Positions 1-8,389 of a stretch of 46,551 nt of DNA are shown here, in pieces (the stretch's first letter is position 1; every line of letters begins with the position of its first letter). The stretch lies in the NCBI GenBank assembly GCA_002348265.1, contig DEAT01000022.1:26643-73193 (forward strand), in the 5' to 3' direction. Origin of the DNA: Gemmatimonadales bacterium UBA2975. Lineage in GTDB: Bacteria > Gemmatimonadota > Gemmatimonadetes > Longimicrobiales > Gaopeijiaceae. The notes under the pieces were generated by a model. That model saw nothing but the letters and a program-made list of their open reading frames with translations, was not told where the DNA came from and ran no database searches. Made by a program: the position numbers and the translations under genes.

Positions 1-598
1 TGCGCGCGGTGCGTTCCGCGAGACGCTGAATCCGGTGAGGAACCGCGAGGTTGGCGCCTGATGTAATGTCGTAACCTAGCAGGTCTTGAATGCCCTTGTA
101 CCCGGACGACTCGACAAGTTTTTTATAGTAAATGGGATTCCAAGGTGTCATGATCGCCGGAGGTGTTTCAGATCCTTCTATGAGAAGTCCACACTCGTGG
201 TTCATGGAGGGGCTGATAGGCCCTCGCGAGCGGTTGAGGGACCGGCTGCGCAGCCATCCTTCAGCTGTGTCCAGTAAAGAATGCGCAACCTCAGGGTCGT
301 TCACTGTCTCAAGAAAACCAAAAAAACCGACACGATCCCGATGATAGCGGTTATGTGCTGCGTTTTCGATCGCAGCAATTCGACCTACGGTCAGGCCTCC
401 GCGCTCTGCAACGAATAGCGCGCGGTTCGCATGTTGGTAAAACGGATTCTTCTGGCTCAAGATATCGGTAACAGTGACACGGAGTGGAGGCACCCACGAT
501 TTTTCTTCTATCGCACCAGCGTTCAACTCTCGCACCTGCCATAGCGCGTTTACGAACCGGGCGATGCCTCGCCTGCCCTCTACTTGGTTAACCCTCAA
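1..598 (-). CDS. GNAT-like N-acetyltransferase family protein, C-terminus cut by window edge
   Basis: The frame is open on the minus strand from base 1 to about 604, giving about 199 residues before the window ends. The translation has the layout of a bacterial GNAT-like family: WVPPL near the N-terminus, NPFYQHA, FVAERGG, VGRIAAIEN, then HNRYH, GFFGFLE, RGPISPSMNHECGLL and NPIYYKKL. No ATG is available. I chose TTG at 598 because family members begin just before the RVxxVxGRR segment; GTG at 604 is the alternative. The start overlaps the stop of the upstream glycosyltransferase gene (TGA at 597-595), so the two are probably co-transcribed. The acyl substrate is unknown. The family assignment rests on recalled motifs rather than an alignment. 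Confidence 0.72.
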   Translation of the reverse strand, partial: MRVNQVEGRRGIARFVNALWQVRELNAGAIEEKSWVPPLRVTVTDILSQKNPFYQHANRALFVAERGGLTVGRIAAIENAAHNRYHRDRVGFFGFLETVNDPEVAHSLLDTAEGWLRSRSLNRSRGPISPSMNHECGLLIEGSETPPAIMTPWNPIYYKKLVESSGYKGIQDLLGYDITSGANLAVPHRIQRLAERTAR

Positions 599-1704
599 CG
601 GCACAGGCTGGATCCGTGTTTAGTTGCAGCGCGTTCGACTTCCTCCACTAGAATTTCTGGCGCTCGTGCCACCCACCTCTTAAAGGAAAGAACTTGTTCC
701 GAGTTAGGGTGTGGCGGATCAGCCCAGAATTCATCTAGGTCTTCGTAAGACCCTGCCTTTGCAGTACCACATCGCTCCGCATCCCATGCGTTCAGGGTTT
801 GTTCGAAATGACCTTTGGTCGGTACTGCGAGTGCTGCTTTTCCAAGGTAGTGAGCTTCACATAGACCCTCGAAGCCCGCAGAACCGACGTATGCCCTGCA
901 TCCAGCTAGGTGCTTGAGGAACGCTGCATCGTCGAGTTCGTGAGCGTAAAAGCCACGAGCAGCTCCCGGTAGCGCGGAGGAGCCACCCTCCAAAAAGCAG
1001 TGTACTTCGGCTCCAGACCGACGTTGCCAATCGAGTAAGGTCTTGCTGTTACCGGGGTTCAGAGTGTACGCGAGGAGGTATCCAGAATTGTGAGTTTCGA
1101 GGCGCTCGAGGCCCGGACGGAGAAGCGGCGGTGCCACCACCATCTCTCGTTCCGGTATCGATTCGAGTGGAGCAAACGATAAGGCGATTTTTTGGTCTAC
1201 CCTTGTAGTTGTGGCCTTAGCATACGCTAGAACAAGTGATCGGCGTTGTCGGGGCCCGGGGGCGCCTCTCAAATTTGGATGCAGGAAGAGGTAGTTGTGC
1301 GCCACTGCGAGTGCCGGGGTCTTCGAGGGGAACAAGACTCGGGACAAACCAGCCATCAAGTCCAAAAAAGTTACGACTATATCGACGGATTCTGTCTGCT
1401 TCGAGATGGTAGCCATGGACTTTAAGAAGCGAGGACTTCTCCTAACTGCGTCAAGGAGAGTTCGAGTGTTCGAGATGCCTTGACGGTTTCTGTCGGGCAC
1501 CTGAACGGGTGCCTCGAATTCGATCACAGGGGCGCCGATGCTCTCAGCGAAGTAAGCCGGGGTGTGCCGATGGACACTGTTACCGATCATAGCCTTTGTG
1601 ACTATATGGCCGGCGTCCCTCAACATTGCCGCAAGGGCTATAGCCTGTGTCATGTGCCCTCGGCCCTCTCCTTGGACCACGAATGCTACGTTCAATGCAC
1701 GCAT
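595..1704 (-). CDS. GT-B fold glycosyltransferase (MurG/UGT-like)
   Basis: 369 residues. The N-terminus reads as a Rossmann strand followed by the glycine-rich GEGRGHMTQA loop, typical of the acceptor side of GT-B transferases such as MurG and the UDP-glycosyltransferases. The C-terminal half has the donor-side pattern: a YVGSAGFEGLCEA segment near residue 275 and an ALAVPTKGHFEQTLNA segment after it, as in macrolide and lipid glycosyltransferases. There is no signal peptide or membrane segment, so it probably acts at the cytoplasmic face. Donor and acceptor cannot be told from sequence. It overlaps the next minus-strand gene by 4 nt and diverges from lpdA across 164 nt. Confidence 0.75.
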   Translation of the reverse strand: MRALNVAFVVQGEGRGHMTQAIALAAMLRDAGHIVTKAMIGNSVHRHTPAYFAESIGAPVIEFEAPVQVPDRNRQGISNTRTLLDAVRRSPRFLKSMATISKQTESVDIVVTFLDLMAGLSRVLFPSKTPALAVAHNYLFLHPNLRGAPGPRQRRSLVLAYAKATTTRVDQKIALSFAPLESIPEREMVVAPPLLRPGLERLETHNSGYLLAYTLNPGNSKTLLDWQRRSGAEVHCFLEGGSSALPGAARGFYAHELDDAAFLKHLAGCRAYVGSAGFEGLCEAHYLGKAALAVPTKGHFEQTLNAWDAERCGTAKAGSYEDLDEFWADPPHPNSEQVLSFKRWVARAPEILVEEVERAATKHGSSLCR

Positions 1705-1868
1705 ATCACCAAAGTCTCACGAAGGTCGGCCAAGCGATACCCGACGCTTATATCTAACGTCTGCTGTCCCGCCTTTACCCCCTAGGAGAGCTCGTCTAAC
1801 TTCGTGGACTAGAAAGTTTCTGGAACACCATGAATCCCAGAGGATTCTGACTGTAATGGAGAGCCTGC

Positions 1869-3272
1869 GTGGCGGACACCAACTCCTTTGATTTAATAGT
1901 CGTCGGAAGTGGCCCCGGTGGCTATGTCGCTGCGATCCGCGCATCGCAACTCGGCATGAATGTAGCTTGCATCGAAGATCAGGATCTCGGTGGAGTTTGC
2001 TTGAACATCGGATGTATACCGACGAAAGCGATGCTCACGAGTGCGTTACTCGCCAACGAGATGAAGAATGGCGAGCAGCATGGAATAGTTGCGAAGGACG
2101 TAACCTTTGACCTAGCGCCGGCCCAAGAGCGGAGTCGCCGTGTCGTGCAACAGATGACTAGCGGGATCGGACATCTGTTCAAGAAAAACAAGATTGCACA
2201 CATCGATGGTTATGGCCGACTGGCTGGTGCCGGTAAAGTCGAAGTTGAGAAGAACGGAAACAAGGAGACGTATTCAGCAGCGCATGTGGTTCTCGCCACC
2301 GGCTCTCGTCCTCGCGATCTTCCGGTACTTAAGATCGATGAAGACCGCATATGGTCCTCCACCGGTGCGCTAATGCAGACCAAGGCGCCCGATTCCCTCT
2401 TTATAGTGGGCGCGGGGGCGATCGGGATGGAGTTTGCCGATGTTTACGAGTCATTCGGCACAAAGGTCACCATTGTTGAGGGCATGGATACGATTCTTCC
2501 GCTCGAGGACGCCGAGGTCTCGAAGTTTATGCAGCGGACCTACAAGAAGCGCGGCATGGATATCCACACCGGAGCCTTCTTTCAGAGCGCCGACGTCCAG
2601 AAAGATGGCGTTACTGTGACGTTCAAAGACAAGAAGGGAGAGCTTCAGACGGTGGACGTCTCTTACGTTCTTTCAGCAGTTGGTCGAGTGCCCAATTCGG
2701 AGGACCTCGGCCTCGAACATGTTGGTGTGAAGGTCGACGAGCGCGGATTTATTGTTGTCGACGATCAACTAAGGACCAATGTCCCTGGCGTATATGCGAT
2801 CGGGGACGTAGCAGGCCATCAGCTCCTTGCGCACAAGGCTTCGCATGAGGGTATCGTGTGCGTGGAGTATATCGCGGGCCAGGGCCATGGCACGGTAGAC
2901 TACGAGAATGTGCCGAACTGCACGTACTGCCACCCCGAGGTGGCGTCGGTGGGGTTGACGGAGGAGCAGGCCAAGGCGGCAGGTCACGACATAGAAGTCG
3001 GAAAGTTTCCTTGGGTTGGCATTGGTCGTGCGGTCGCTTCTGGGCATTCGGAAGGGTTTGTGAAAATCATCCGCGACAAGCAGTACTCGGAGATTCTCGG
3101 TGCGCACATAGTGGGCCCGCATGCGACCGAGCTAATAGCTGAATTTGTAGTCGGTCGCCACCTCGAGGCTACTGTAGAGGAGATGGAAAAGGCCATGCAC
3201 CCTCATCCGACCCTCTCTGAGGGTGTATCAGAGGGTGCACTAGCGGCCCTAGGTCGAGCTATCCACATCTGA
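1869..3272 (+). CDS. lpdA: Dihydrolipoyl dehydrogenase (E3)
   Basis: 467 residues, the normal E3 length. It reoxidises dihydrolipoamide of 2-oxo acid dehydrogenase or glycine cleavage complexes with NAD+. Visible signatures are the FAD GxGxxG motif (VVGSGPGGY, about residues 11-19), the redox-active disulphide C44/C49 in GGVCLNIGCIPTK, the NAD-binding GAGAIGMEFA, the second FAD motif ending in YAIGDV, and the C-terminal HPHPTLSE with the catalytic His-Glu pair. The start is GTG, preceded by a GGAG ribosome site about 8 nt upstream. No E1 or E2 gene is in the window, so its partner complex is unknown. A MarR gene follows after 23 nt and may be in the same transcript. Confidence 0.96.
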   Translation: MADTNSFDLIVVGSGPGGYVAAIRASQLGMNVACIEDQDLGGVCLNIGCIPTKAMLTSALLANEMKNGEQHGIVAKDVTFDLAPAQERSRRVVQQMTSGIGHLFKKNKIAHIDGYGRLAGAGKVEVEKNGNKETYSAAHVVLATGSRPRDLPVLKIDEDRIWSSTGALMQTKAPDSLFIVGAGAIGMEFADVYESFGTKVTIVEGMDTILPLEDAEVSKFMQRTYKKRGMDIHTGAFFQSADVQKDGVTVTFKDKKGELQTVDVSYVLSAVGRVPNSEDLGLEHVGVKVDERGFIVVDDQLRTNVPGVYAIGDVAGHQLLAHKASHEGIVCVEYIAGQGHGTVDYENVPNCTYCHPEVASVGLTEEQAKAAGHDIEVGKFPWVGIGRAVASGHSEGFVKIIRDKQYSEILGAHIVGPHATELIAEFVVGRHLEATVEEMEKAMHPHPTLSEGVSEGALAALGRAIHI

Positions 3273-3295
3273 TATTCACGGAGAACAAGTTCGGG

Positions 3296-3793
3296 ATGGG
3301 TAAAGCCGAATTGATAGAGGCTGGCTCAGGCGGACCAGCGGCTCGCCCGTGGTCTGAGAAGCAGGACATAGCTCTGCGGCTCTGGGCCACGTTGTCACGT
3401 TGTTATGCCACTTGTTCCAGAGCTATGGCAGCTCAGGTTCAGGAGTACGATCTGACGACTCCGCAGTTTGTCGTGCTTGAAGCACTGCATCATCTCGGGC
3501 CACTGCCCTTAGGTGAGTTGGCTGAGAAGCTGCTCGTGACAGGGGGAAATGTGACGTACGTTATGGACAGGCTTGAGAGTAGGGGTCTAGTCACTCGAGA
3601 TCGGAGCACTGCCGACCGAAGAGTAGTGGTCGCGCGGATGACGGCCGAAGGTAGAGATCTGGTTAGCAAGGTGTTTCCAGACCATGTGGGAGAAATGGAG
3701 CATCTGTCACGTCATTTGACAGATCAAGAGCAGATACAGCTATCGGCTCTGCTAAAGAAGTTGGGCACAGGGATCTCAGAGCACGATTTGTAG
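3296..3793 (+). CDS. MarR family transcriptional regulator
   Basis: 165 residues. After about 25 variable residues it shows the MarR pattern: an N-terminal dimerisation helix, then a winged helix with TTPQFVVLEAL (H1-H2), LGELAEKLLVTGGNVTYVMDRLESRGLV (recognition helix) and the wing DRSTADRRVVVARMTAEG. GGNVTYVMDRLE is characteristic of the recognition helix in this family. It probably binds a palindromic operator and responds to a small ligand. Its targets are unknown; the adjacent lpdA and its own promoter are the simplest candidates. A GGAG lies about 11 nt before ATG. It ends 132 nt before the convergent end of ispH. Confidence 0.9.
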   Translation: MGKAELIEAGSGGPAARPWSEKQDIALRLWATLSRCYATCSRAMAAQVQEYDLTTPQFVVLEALHHLGPLPLGELAEKLLVTGGNVTYVMDRLESRGLVTRDRSTADRRVVVARMTAEGRDLVSKVFPDHVGEMEHLSRHLTDQEQIQLSALLKKLGTGISEHDL

Positions 3794-3925
3794 CTCTAGG
3801 AAGGCACTGGTTACCGGAAACTAAAGAGCCGACCCTCAGAGTCAGTCTTGGTCTATTGGTCCTGCTACCGGTGAGAAACTGTTAGGGTCGCCGGTCTATC
3901 ATCGACGTTGATCAGAGCTCCAGGG

Positions 3926-5158
3926 TCATTCCGCCGTCTCAGGCATTTTCAAATCAATGTCGATATCGCGGACCTGTAGGATTCTGATCAGGGCCTCGCC
4001 GATCTTGTTGTTCGGTGTCGACGCTCCTGCCGTGATCCCAAGCGAGAAGGGCCCCCTGGGAAGCCAGTCGTAATCTTCGACCTCGGGAGTGGCAGGGTCC
4101 AGTTCAGGTTTGTGCAAGACTGAGCCCGTGTCGATGTTGATGCAGGTTGCATCCTCTACGTGGAAGGTCGCCGTGTGTTGCCGGCAGAGGTGAGCGAGGT
4201 GGTTGGTGTTGGAGGAGTTATAGCCGCCGATGACGAGCATGACGTCAGGGGAATCCTCCATCATATCGGCCACTGCGTCTTGGCGTTCCTGTGTCGCCGA
4301 ACAAATAGTACCGAAAGAGCGGAAGTGTGTGGATGCGTATTCTTCCCCGAAGCGCTCTACGAACGCTTCGTGCACTTTCCACCCGATTGCTAGGGACTCT
4401 TTAGCAAGCATGGTTGTTTGGTTAGCGACGCCGATGTACTCAAGATCGGTGTCTGGATCGAAGCCTTCAGATGCCTTGCTCGCAAAGTGCTCCATGAAAG
4501 CTTCTCGACTGAGGTGTCCTGGCCGTTTTGCGATATAGTCGAAAAGAAGCCCTCCCTCCTCCATATCTCGAACAATGATGTATTTCCCGCCTTCATGTTT
4601 TTCTACTTGTGATGCGGTCGCTCTGGATTCTTCGTGAGTGTACTTGCCATGGATTACGGCGGTGAAGCCGTCCTTGGCGTATTTCTCTACGCGTTTCCAT
4701 ACCACCAAGACAGATCCACACGTTGTATCGACGAGAATGCATCCAATCTTCTTGAGATTTTCGAAGTCTTGGAGCGTTAGGCCAAAAGCTGGCAGGATAA
4801 CGACATCTTCAGGGGTAAGATGCGAGAAGTCGAAGTTTCCATCCGGGTCTGGGTAGAGGAAAGCGATGCCCATGTCTGTCATCCGCTTGTTCACGTGCGG
4901 ATTGTGAATGAGTTCCCCTAAGAGGTGAATCCGTCGTTCAGGGAAGTGATGGACCGTCTCGTATGCGTAGTCAATGGCACGGTCTACGCCGTAACAGAAC
5001 CCGAACTCTTTTGCTAAGTGCACAGTGATATCACCGAATTGATCGGTATACCCGCGTGAGCGAATCCGCTCTACCAAGGCCGATTGGTAATCGGAGTCGA
5101 TCAGAGGCCTGAGCTCTTTCTTGAGTCCGAAGCCTTTGCGGAAGTAGGTCTGCTCCAT
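3926..5158 (-). CDS. ispH: 4-hydroxy-3-methylbut-2-enyl diphosphate reductase, long type
   Basis: Last enzyme of the MEP isoprenoid pathway, reducing HMBPP to IPP and DMAPP with a [4Fe-4S] cluster. The reading frame is open to 5266, but I start at the Met at 5158 because the protein from there begins MEQTYFRKGFGLKKE, the usual opening of the ~400-residue cyanobacterial/plant-like IspH form. This gives 410 residues. Cluster cysteines are C55 (FGFCYGV), C147 (DTTCGS) and C286 (GTICSATQERQ). The active-site SSNT-type motif is seen as YNSSNTNHL. It is longer than E. coli IspH (~316) because of the N-terminal extension and insertions. It diverges from the FxsA-like gene, sharing about 125 nt of upstream DNA. 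Confidence 0.93.
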   Translation of the reverse strand: MEQTYFRKGFGLKKELRPLIDSDYQSALVERIRSRGYTDQFGDITVHLAKEFGFCYGVDRAIDYAYETVHHFPERRIHLLGELIHNPHVNKRMTDMGIAFLYPDPDGNFDFSHLTPEDVVILPAFGLTLQDFENLKKIGCILVDTTCGSVLVVWKRVEKYAKDGFTAVIHGKYTHEESRATASQVEKHEGGKYIIVRDMEEGGLLFDYIAKRPGHLSREAFMEHFASKASEGFDPDTDLEYIGVANQTTMLAKESLAIGWKVHEAFVERFGEEYASTHFRSFGTICSATQERQDAVADMMEDSPDVMLVIGGYNSSNTNHLAHLCRQHTATFHVEDATCINIDTGSVLHKPELDPATPEVEDYDWLPRGPFSLGITAGASTPNNKIGEALIRILQVRDIDIDLKMPETAE

Positions 5159-5283
5159 TGGGGGGTAGAGAGGCGTTGGGGTTTTAGACGGTGAAATTAG
5201 AACTGTTTGCGACGGGGGAGTTACACAAACCGGCGCAAGGATACCCTGGAATCTATAAAGGCCCATCTGGGGTAGGTAGAATC

Positions 5284-5799
5284 ATGAAGATCTTAGGTCG
5301 CCTCGCACTTTTGTTTGTTGTTCTTCCAATCTTGGAGCTAATTCTCCTAATTGAGATAGGACGTTACATAGGCTCTCTGCGCACTCTTGGCATTGTGGTT
5401 CTCACGGGCGTTACTGGTGCCTGGCTCGCTAGGACGGAGGGATTGCGAGTCATCTTCAGTTTCCAAGAGGAGCTGGTTTCAGGTCGTTTGCCTGGTCAAG
5501 CGATGCTTGATGGTATTTGTGTTCTGGTAGGTGGTGCTTTTTTGCTTACCCCAGGTGTAATTACCGACCTGCTCGGCTTCTCACTCATGTTGCCTTTCAC
5601 ACGGCGCTGGATCCAGTCATGGATGCGAGGCAGCCTAGAGCGACAGGTCGCAGAGGGCCGGGTCCATGTGGTCTCAAGCTATGGCGTGGGTTTCGGGACA
5701 AGAGGGACGGACGGGGGAAGTGGGCTGGAGCAAGATATCCAGACACGAGAAGCGAAGATGGATGCTTCGAAAGGGATTGTTATAGAGCCTGAAGGATAG
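5284..5799 (+). CDS. fxsA: FxsA family membrane protein
   Basis: 171 residues from ATG at 5284; the frame is open upstream to 5191, but the first segment from 5284 (MKILGRLALLF) is the family's usual start and forms the first membrane helix. FxsA proteins are small cytoplasmic-membrane proteins; the E. coli one is known for alleviating F-plasmid exclusion of phage T7, and the general role is unclear. Visible features are two N-terminal membrane helices (about 3-45), a conserved region around TLGIVVLTGVTGAWLARTEG, a third/fourth hydrophobic stretch with LLTPGVITDLLGF and PFTRR, then a polar tail of about 50 residues. First gene of a plus-strand run that reaches at least the M42 peptidase. Confidence 0.88.
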   Translation: MKILGRLALLFVVLPILELILLIEIGRYIGSLRTLGIVVLTGVTGAWLARTEGLRVIFSFQEELVSGRLPGQAMLDGICVLVGGAFLLTPGVITDLLGFSLMLPFTRRWIQSWMRGSLERQVAEGRVHVVSSYGVGFGTRGTDGGSGLEQDIQTREAKMDASKGIVIEPEG

Positions 5800-5860
5800 A
5801 ACTGTTTTCGAAGGGGGAAGTTGTCTCCGCTGGATTGTGTTCATTCGCTAGGTTACTTAC

Positions 5861-6934
5861 ATGAACCGAGACATCTCTTTTCTAGAACGCCTTCTCGATG
5901 CCCCTGGGCCGTCCGGATTCGAAGTCCGGGCTGCCCGGGTGTGGCGTGAGGAGGCCGAAACGTTCGCATCTGAAGTGCGAGTCGATGTTAGTGGCAACTC
6001 TTTCGCGACTGTGAACCCAGGAGGCCACCCTCGAGTCATGTTGGCAGGTCACATCGACGAGATCGGACTTCAGGTGACACATGTCGATGAAGACGGGTTT
6101 CTCTATGTGGATCAGATCGGTGGCTGGGACCCTCAGGTGCTGGTCGGCCAGCGGGTTTTGGTTCTGGGCCGTGATGGGGACGTTCCCGGAGTGATAGGAA
6201 AGAAAGCCATTCATTTGATGCAGGCCGAGGAGCGGAGGAAATCCTCTAGGGTTAACCAACTCTGGGTCGACGTTGGCGCGGAGGACAGAGATGCTGTCGT
6301 GGCTCTTGGTGTCCGGGTAGGAGACCCGATGGTGATTTCTCAGGGGATGGTGCGCCTGGCGGGTGAGCTGATAGCAAGTCGGGCGATAGACGACCGGATC
6401 GGGGCGTTCGTTGTACTGGAAGCTATCCGAATCTTAGAACGAGAATCTAGCGAGCTACTAGCAAGTGCTACAGCGGTAGCCACAGTCCAGGAAGAGATCG
6501 GGTACCAAGGTGGAGGCGCCCGCCCGAGCGCCTATGCGCTTAAGCCCGACATAGCTCTTGTGGTTGACGTGACCTTCAGTACAGATGTGCCCGACATAGA
6601 CAAGAAAGAGGTGGGTGAACACTCCCTTGGGGGCGGCCCGGTTTTGAGTCGAGGATCGGCGGCACACAACAATGTTTTTGAAATGCTAGCAGAAGTGGCC
6701 GACCTCGAGGGGATTCCGCATACGATTCAGGCGTCACCAAGGGCGACTAGAACCGATGCAGACGGGATCCACCTCACTCGCTCCGGAGTCCCAACTGGGC
6801 TGATTTCAGTTCCGAACCGATATATGCACTCGCCCAACGAGGTTGTGAACTTGGATGACCTCTTTCACACGGCGCAACTGATTGCTGCCTTCATTCGCAG
6901 GCTCAATCCTGAGGTCGACTTTACTCCGCGGTAG
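5861..6934 (+). CDS. M42 family metallopeptidase (glutamyl aminopeptidase/endoglucanase-type)
   Basis: 357 residues. M42 enzymes are cytosolic dinuclear-metal aminopeptidases, often large tetrahedral assemblies (TET). Metal and catalytic residues can be placed: H64 and D66 in AGHIDEIGL, the bridging Asp in SRAIDDRIGAF, the catalytic EE pair in VQEEIGYQGG, an Asp in VVDVTFSTD, and the last His in NRYMHSPNEV. The N-terminal LLDAPGPSGFE is also a family hallmark. Members have been mis-annotated as endoglucanases, so peptidase is the safer call. It follows the FxsA-like gene after 61 nt. Confidence 0.92.
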   Translation: MNRDISFLERLLDAPGPSGFEVRAARVWREEAETFASEVRVDVSGNSFATVNPGGHPRVMLAGHIDEIGLQVTHVDEDGFLYVDQIGGWDPQVLVGQRVLVLGRDGDVPGVIGKKAIHLMQAEERRKSSRVNQLWVDVGAEDRDAVVALGVRVGDPMVISQGMVRLAGELIASRAIDDRIGAFVVLEAIRILERESSELLASATAVATVQEEIGYQGGGARPSAYALKPDIALVVDVTFSTDVPDIDKKEVGEHSLGGGPVLSRGSAAHNNVFEMLAEVADLEGIPHTIQASPRATRTDADGIHLTRSGVPTGLISVPNRYMHSPNEVVNLDDLFHTAQLIAAFIRRLNPEVDFTPR

Positions 6935-6964
6935 ATGACTGCGCAGGATAGCCTTCTATTTCTG

Positions 6965-7145
6965 TCAGGCCCGAAACGTTGACGCTCCCCAGTAGTACTT
7001 CTACCCTTTGTGCCCGCGCCGGTCGAGACCGCGGGTATCCCTCGCACGGAGGGCCGTCGACCGGCGGGAGGTGCACCACTAGACTGTGGGCGCCGAAGGG
7101 CTCGTTCGGGACCGCGCTGAAGCGAGTCGGACACTTCGATTGGAC
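6965..7145 (+). ncRNA. Candidate structured RNA or leader in the gap before the GAF gene
   Basis: The 219-nt gap between the M42 and GAF genes holds no credible reading frame but has several perfect inverted repeats. GCCGGTCGA (7018-7026) pairs with 7057-7065; inside it CCCTC (7039-7043) pairs with 7049-7053; outside it GTGC (7010-7013) can pair with 7073-7076. A second hairpin pairs CCGAA (7093-7097) with 7105-7109. Weaker long-range pairing is possible between 6965-6986 and 7121-7145. No U-run follows either hairpin, so it is not a simple terminator. Size and rod-like layout loosely recall 6S RNA, but I do not recognise a family; a cis-acting leader for the GAF gene is equally possible. Strand is assumed from the flanking genes. 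Confidence 0.35.
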
Positions 7146-7153
7146 ATCACTTG

Positions 7154-7627
7154 ATGCTTGATGCTGCTGAGACCGTTAATGACCTGCAGACTATGCGTGA
7201 CGAGGGCCATCTCTCGGATGCGCTTCTTCGCGCCGCCGTCCGTTCTATTGAGAAGGGAGACGACCGCTTCGACTGGGTCGGTGTCTACCTGCTGAATGAG
7301 GAGGGACTCTGGTTACACAACTACATGGGTGAGCCGACGGAGCATGCCAGGATCCCAGTTGGTACTGGGATCTGTGGCCGTGCCGTGCAGGAGCGGACGA
7401 ACCTGAACATTCCAGACGTCGCTGCCGAGGAGGATTATCTTGCGTGTTCTCCAGATGTTCAGTCTGAGTTGGTCATTCTGATCCGAGCTGGTGACGAGAT
7501 ATACGGTCAGATTGACATCGATTCGGAGGAAAAGGCTGCGTTTACAGAGGAAGACGAGATCACACTGATTGCGATCGCCGATAAGCTGGCTGAGCAGTTG
7601 GCCGCTGAGCGTCGGGAGGACGCCTGA
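7154..7627 (+). CDS. GAF-domain protein, free methionine-(R)-sulfoxide reductase-like
   Basis: 157 residues, a single GAF domain. fRMsr enzymes reduce free Met-R-sulfoxide using cysteines in the GAF pocket. Two of the three characteristic cysteines are visible with the right 24-residue spacing: C74 in GTGICGRA and C98 in YLACSPDVQSE. The third, ten residues before the first, is His64 here. The segment SELVILIRAGDEIYGQIDID corresponds to the conserved C-terminal part. Start is ATG at 7154, immediately preceded by TTG in frame at 7151. The stop (7625-7627) overlaps the next gene. A redox role fits; a pure ligand-sensing GAF protein is the alternative. Confidence 0.78.
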   Translation: MLDAAETVNDLQTMRDEGHLSDALLRAAVRSIEKGDDRFDWVGVYLLNEEGLWLHNYMGEPTEHARIPVGTGICGRAVQERTNLNIPDVAAEEDYLACSPDVQSELVILIRAGDEIYGQIDIDSEEKAAFTEEDEITLIAIADKLAEQLAAERREDA

Positions 7628-8370
7628 CGCCTCGGTTTCTGAACGCTGGCAACGCGGGGCCATTCACGCTTGACGGAACCCGGACTTTCTTGGTTGGGCG
7701 TAGCGAGATTGCTGTAATCGACCCCGGCCCGGCCTTGGAGGCTCACGTCGGAGCCGTCGAGTGCGCTGTGCAGGATGCCGATTCTGTCGTGATACTGCTA
7801 ACCCATGGACATGAAGATCACACAGGTGCTGCATTTGACTTGGCGGAAAGGACTGGTGCACAAATTGTTGGTCCGAACGGCGTACAGAGTGTCGATACGA
7901 CCATAGAGACAGGCGACTCAGTGACTACGGATCAGGGCGAGTTGGTGGCTCTTCATACACCCGGCCACACTCCAGAGCACCTATCGTATGTATGGCCCGA
8001 CAGAAAAGCGGTTTTTGTAGGTGACCTACTCCTAGGTGCTGGTGATACCACCTGGGTAGGAGAGTATCCCGGGTGTGTAGCAGACTACCTGCTGAGCCTC
8101 GATCTGGTTCGGGCTCTTCGTCCAGAGGTGCTTTATCCGGCCCACGGCGCAGCTCTTGAAAACCCTACAGAGGCGATAGACAGGTTTGCCGAGCACCGCA
8201 GAGGGCGAATTGAGCAGGTCCGTCGTGCGATGTCTGACCATCCAGAATCCGACATAGAAGGTTGGGTAGATCTAGTATATGGTGCTCAATTGCCAGACAC
8301 GCTTCGGGGTGCGGCATACCGATCGTTGAGCGCTCTCGCAGATTATGTGCGTGATAGCCACAACCCATAA
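7624..8370 (+). CDS. Metallo-beta-lactamase-fold hydrolase, LACTB2-like, probable CTG start
   Basis: 248 residues if started at CTG 7624. The hydrolase has the MBL zinc motif THGHEDHTG, then HTPGHTPEHL, FVGDLL and the late YPAHGA, followed by a C-terminal winged-helix-like region (HRRGRIEQVRRAM...LVYGAQ) as in LACTB2-type proteins. The only standard start codon near the N-terminus is TTG at 7690, which would delete the family N-terminal strand; the codons just upstream read in frame TPRFLNAGNAGPFTLDGTR, clearly part of the same fold. The frame is closed by TGA at 7606, with no ATG, GTG or TTG between. CTG 7624 sits in a CTGA overlap with the GAF stop, behind GGGAGGA at 7614-7620. Substrate is unknown. 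Confidence 0.85.
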   Translation: MTPRFLNAGNAGPFTLDGTRTFLVGRSEIAVIDPGPALEAHVGAVECAVQDADSVVILLTHGHEDHTGAAFDLAERTGAQIVGPNGVQSVDTTIETGDSVTTDQGELVALHTPGHTPEHLSYVWPDRKAVFVGDLLLGAGDTTWVGEYPGCVADYLLSLDLVRALRPEVLYPAHGAALENPTEAIDRFAEHRRGRIEQVRRAMSDHPESDIEGWVDLVYGAQLPDTLRGAAYRSLSALADYVRDSHNP

Positions 8371-8389
8371 TTAGGTTGTATCCTGCATT

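Noticed and set aside
6865..7134. Minus-strand open frame across the M42 end and the structured gap
   Set aside because: Low-complexity Arg/Ser/Pro-rich translation that runs antisense to the M42 metal-site region; typical shadow frame.
6965..7145. tRNA or SRP RNA in the structured gap
   Set aside because: No cloverleaf, no TTCRANY T-loop in a proper 5-bp arm, and no GGAAG SRP tetraloop region.
7690..8370. MBL hydrolase starting at TTG 7690
   Set aside because: This start removes the conserved N-terminal strand that is clearly encoded in frame between 7627 and 7689.
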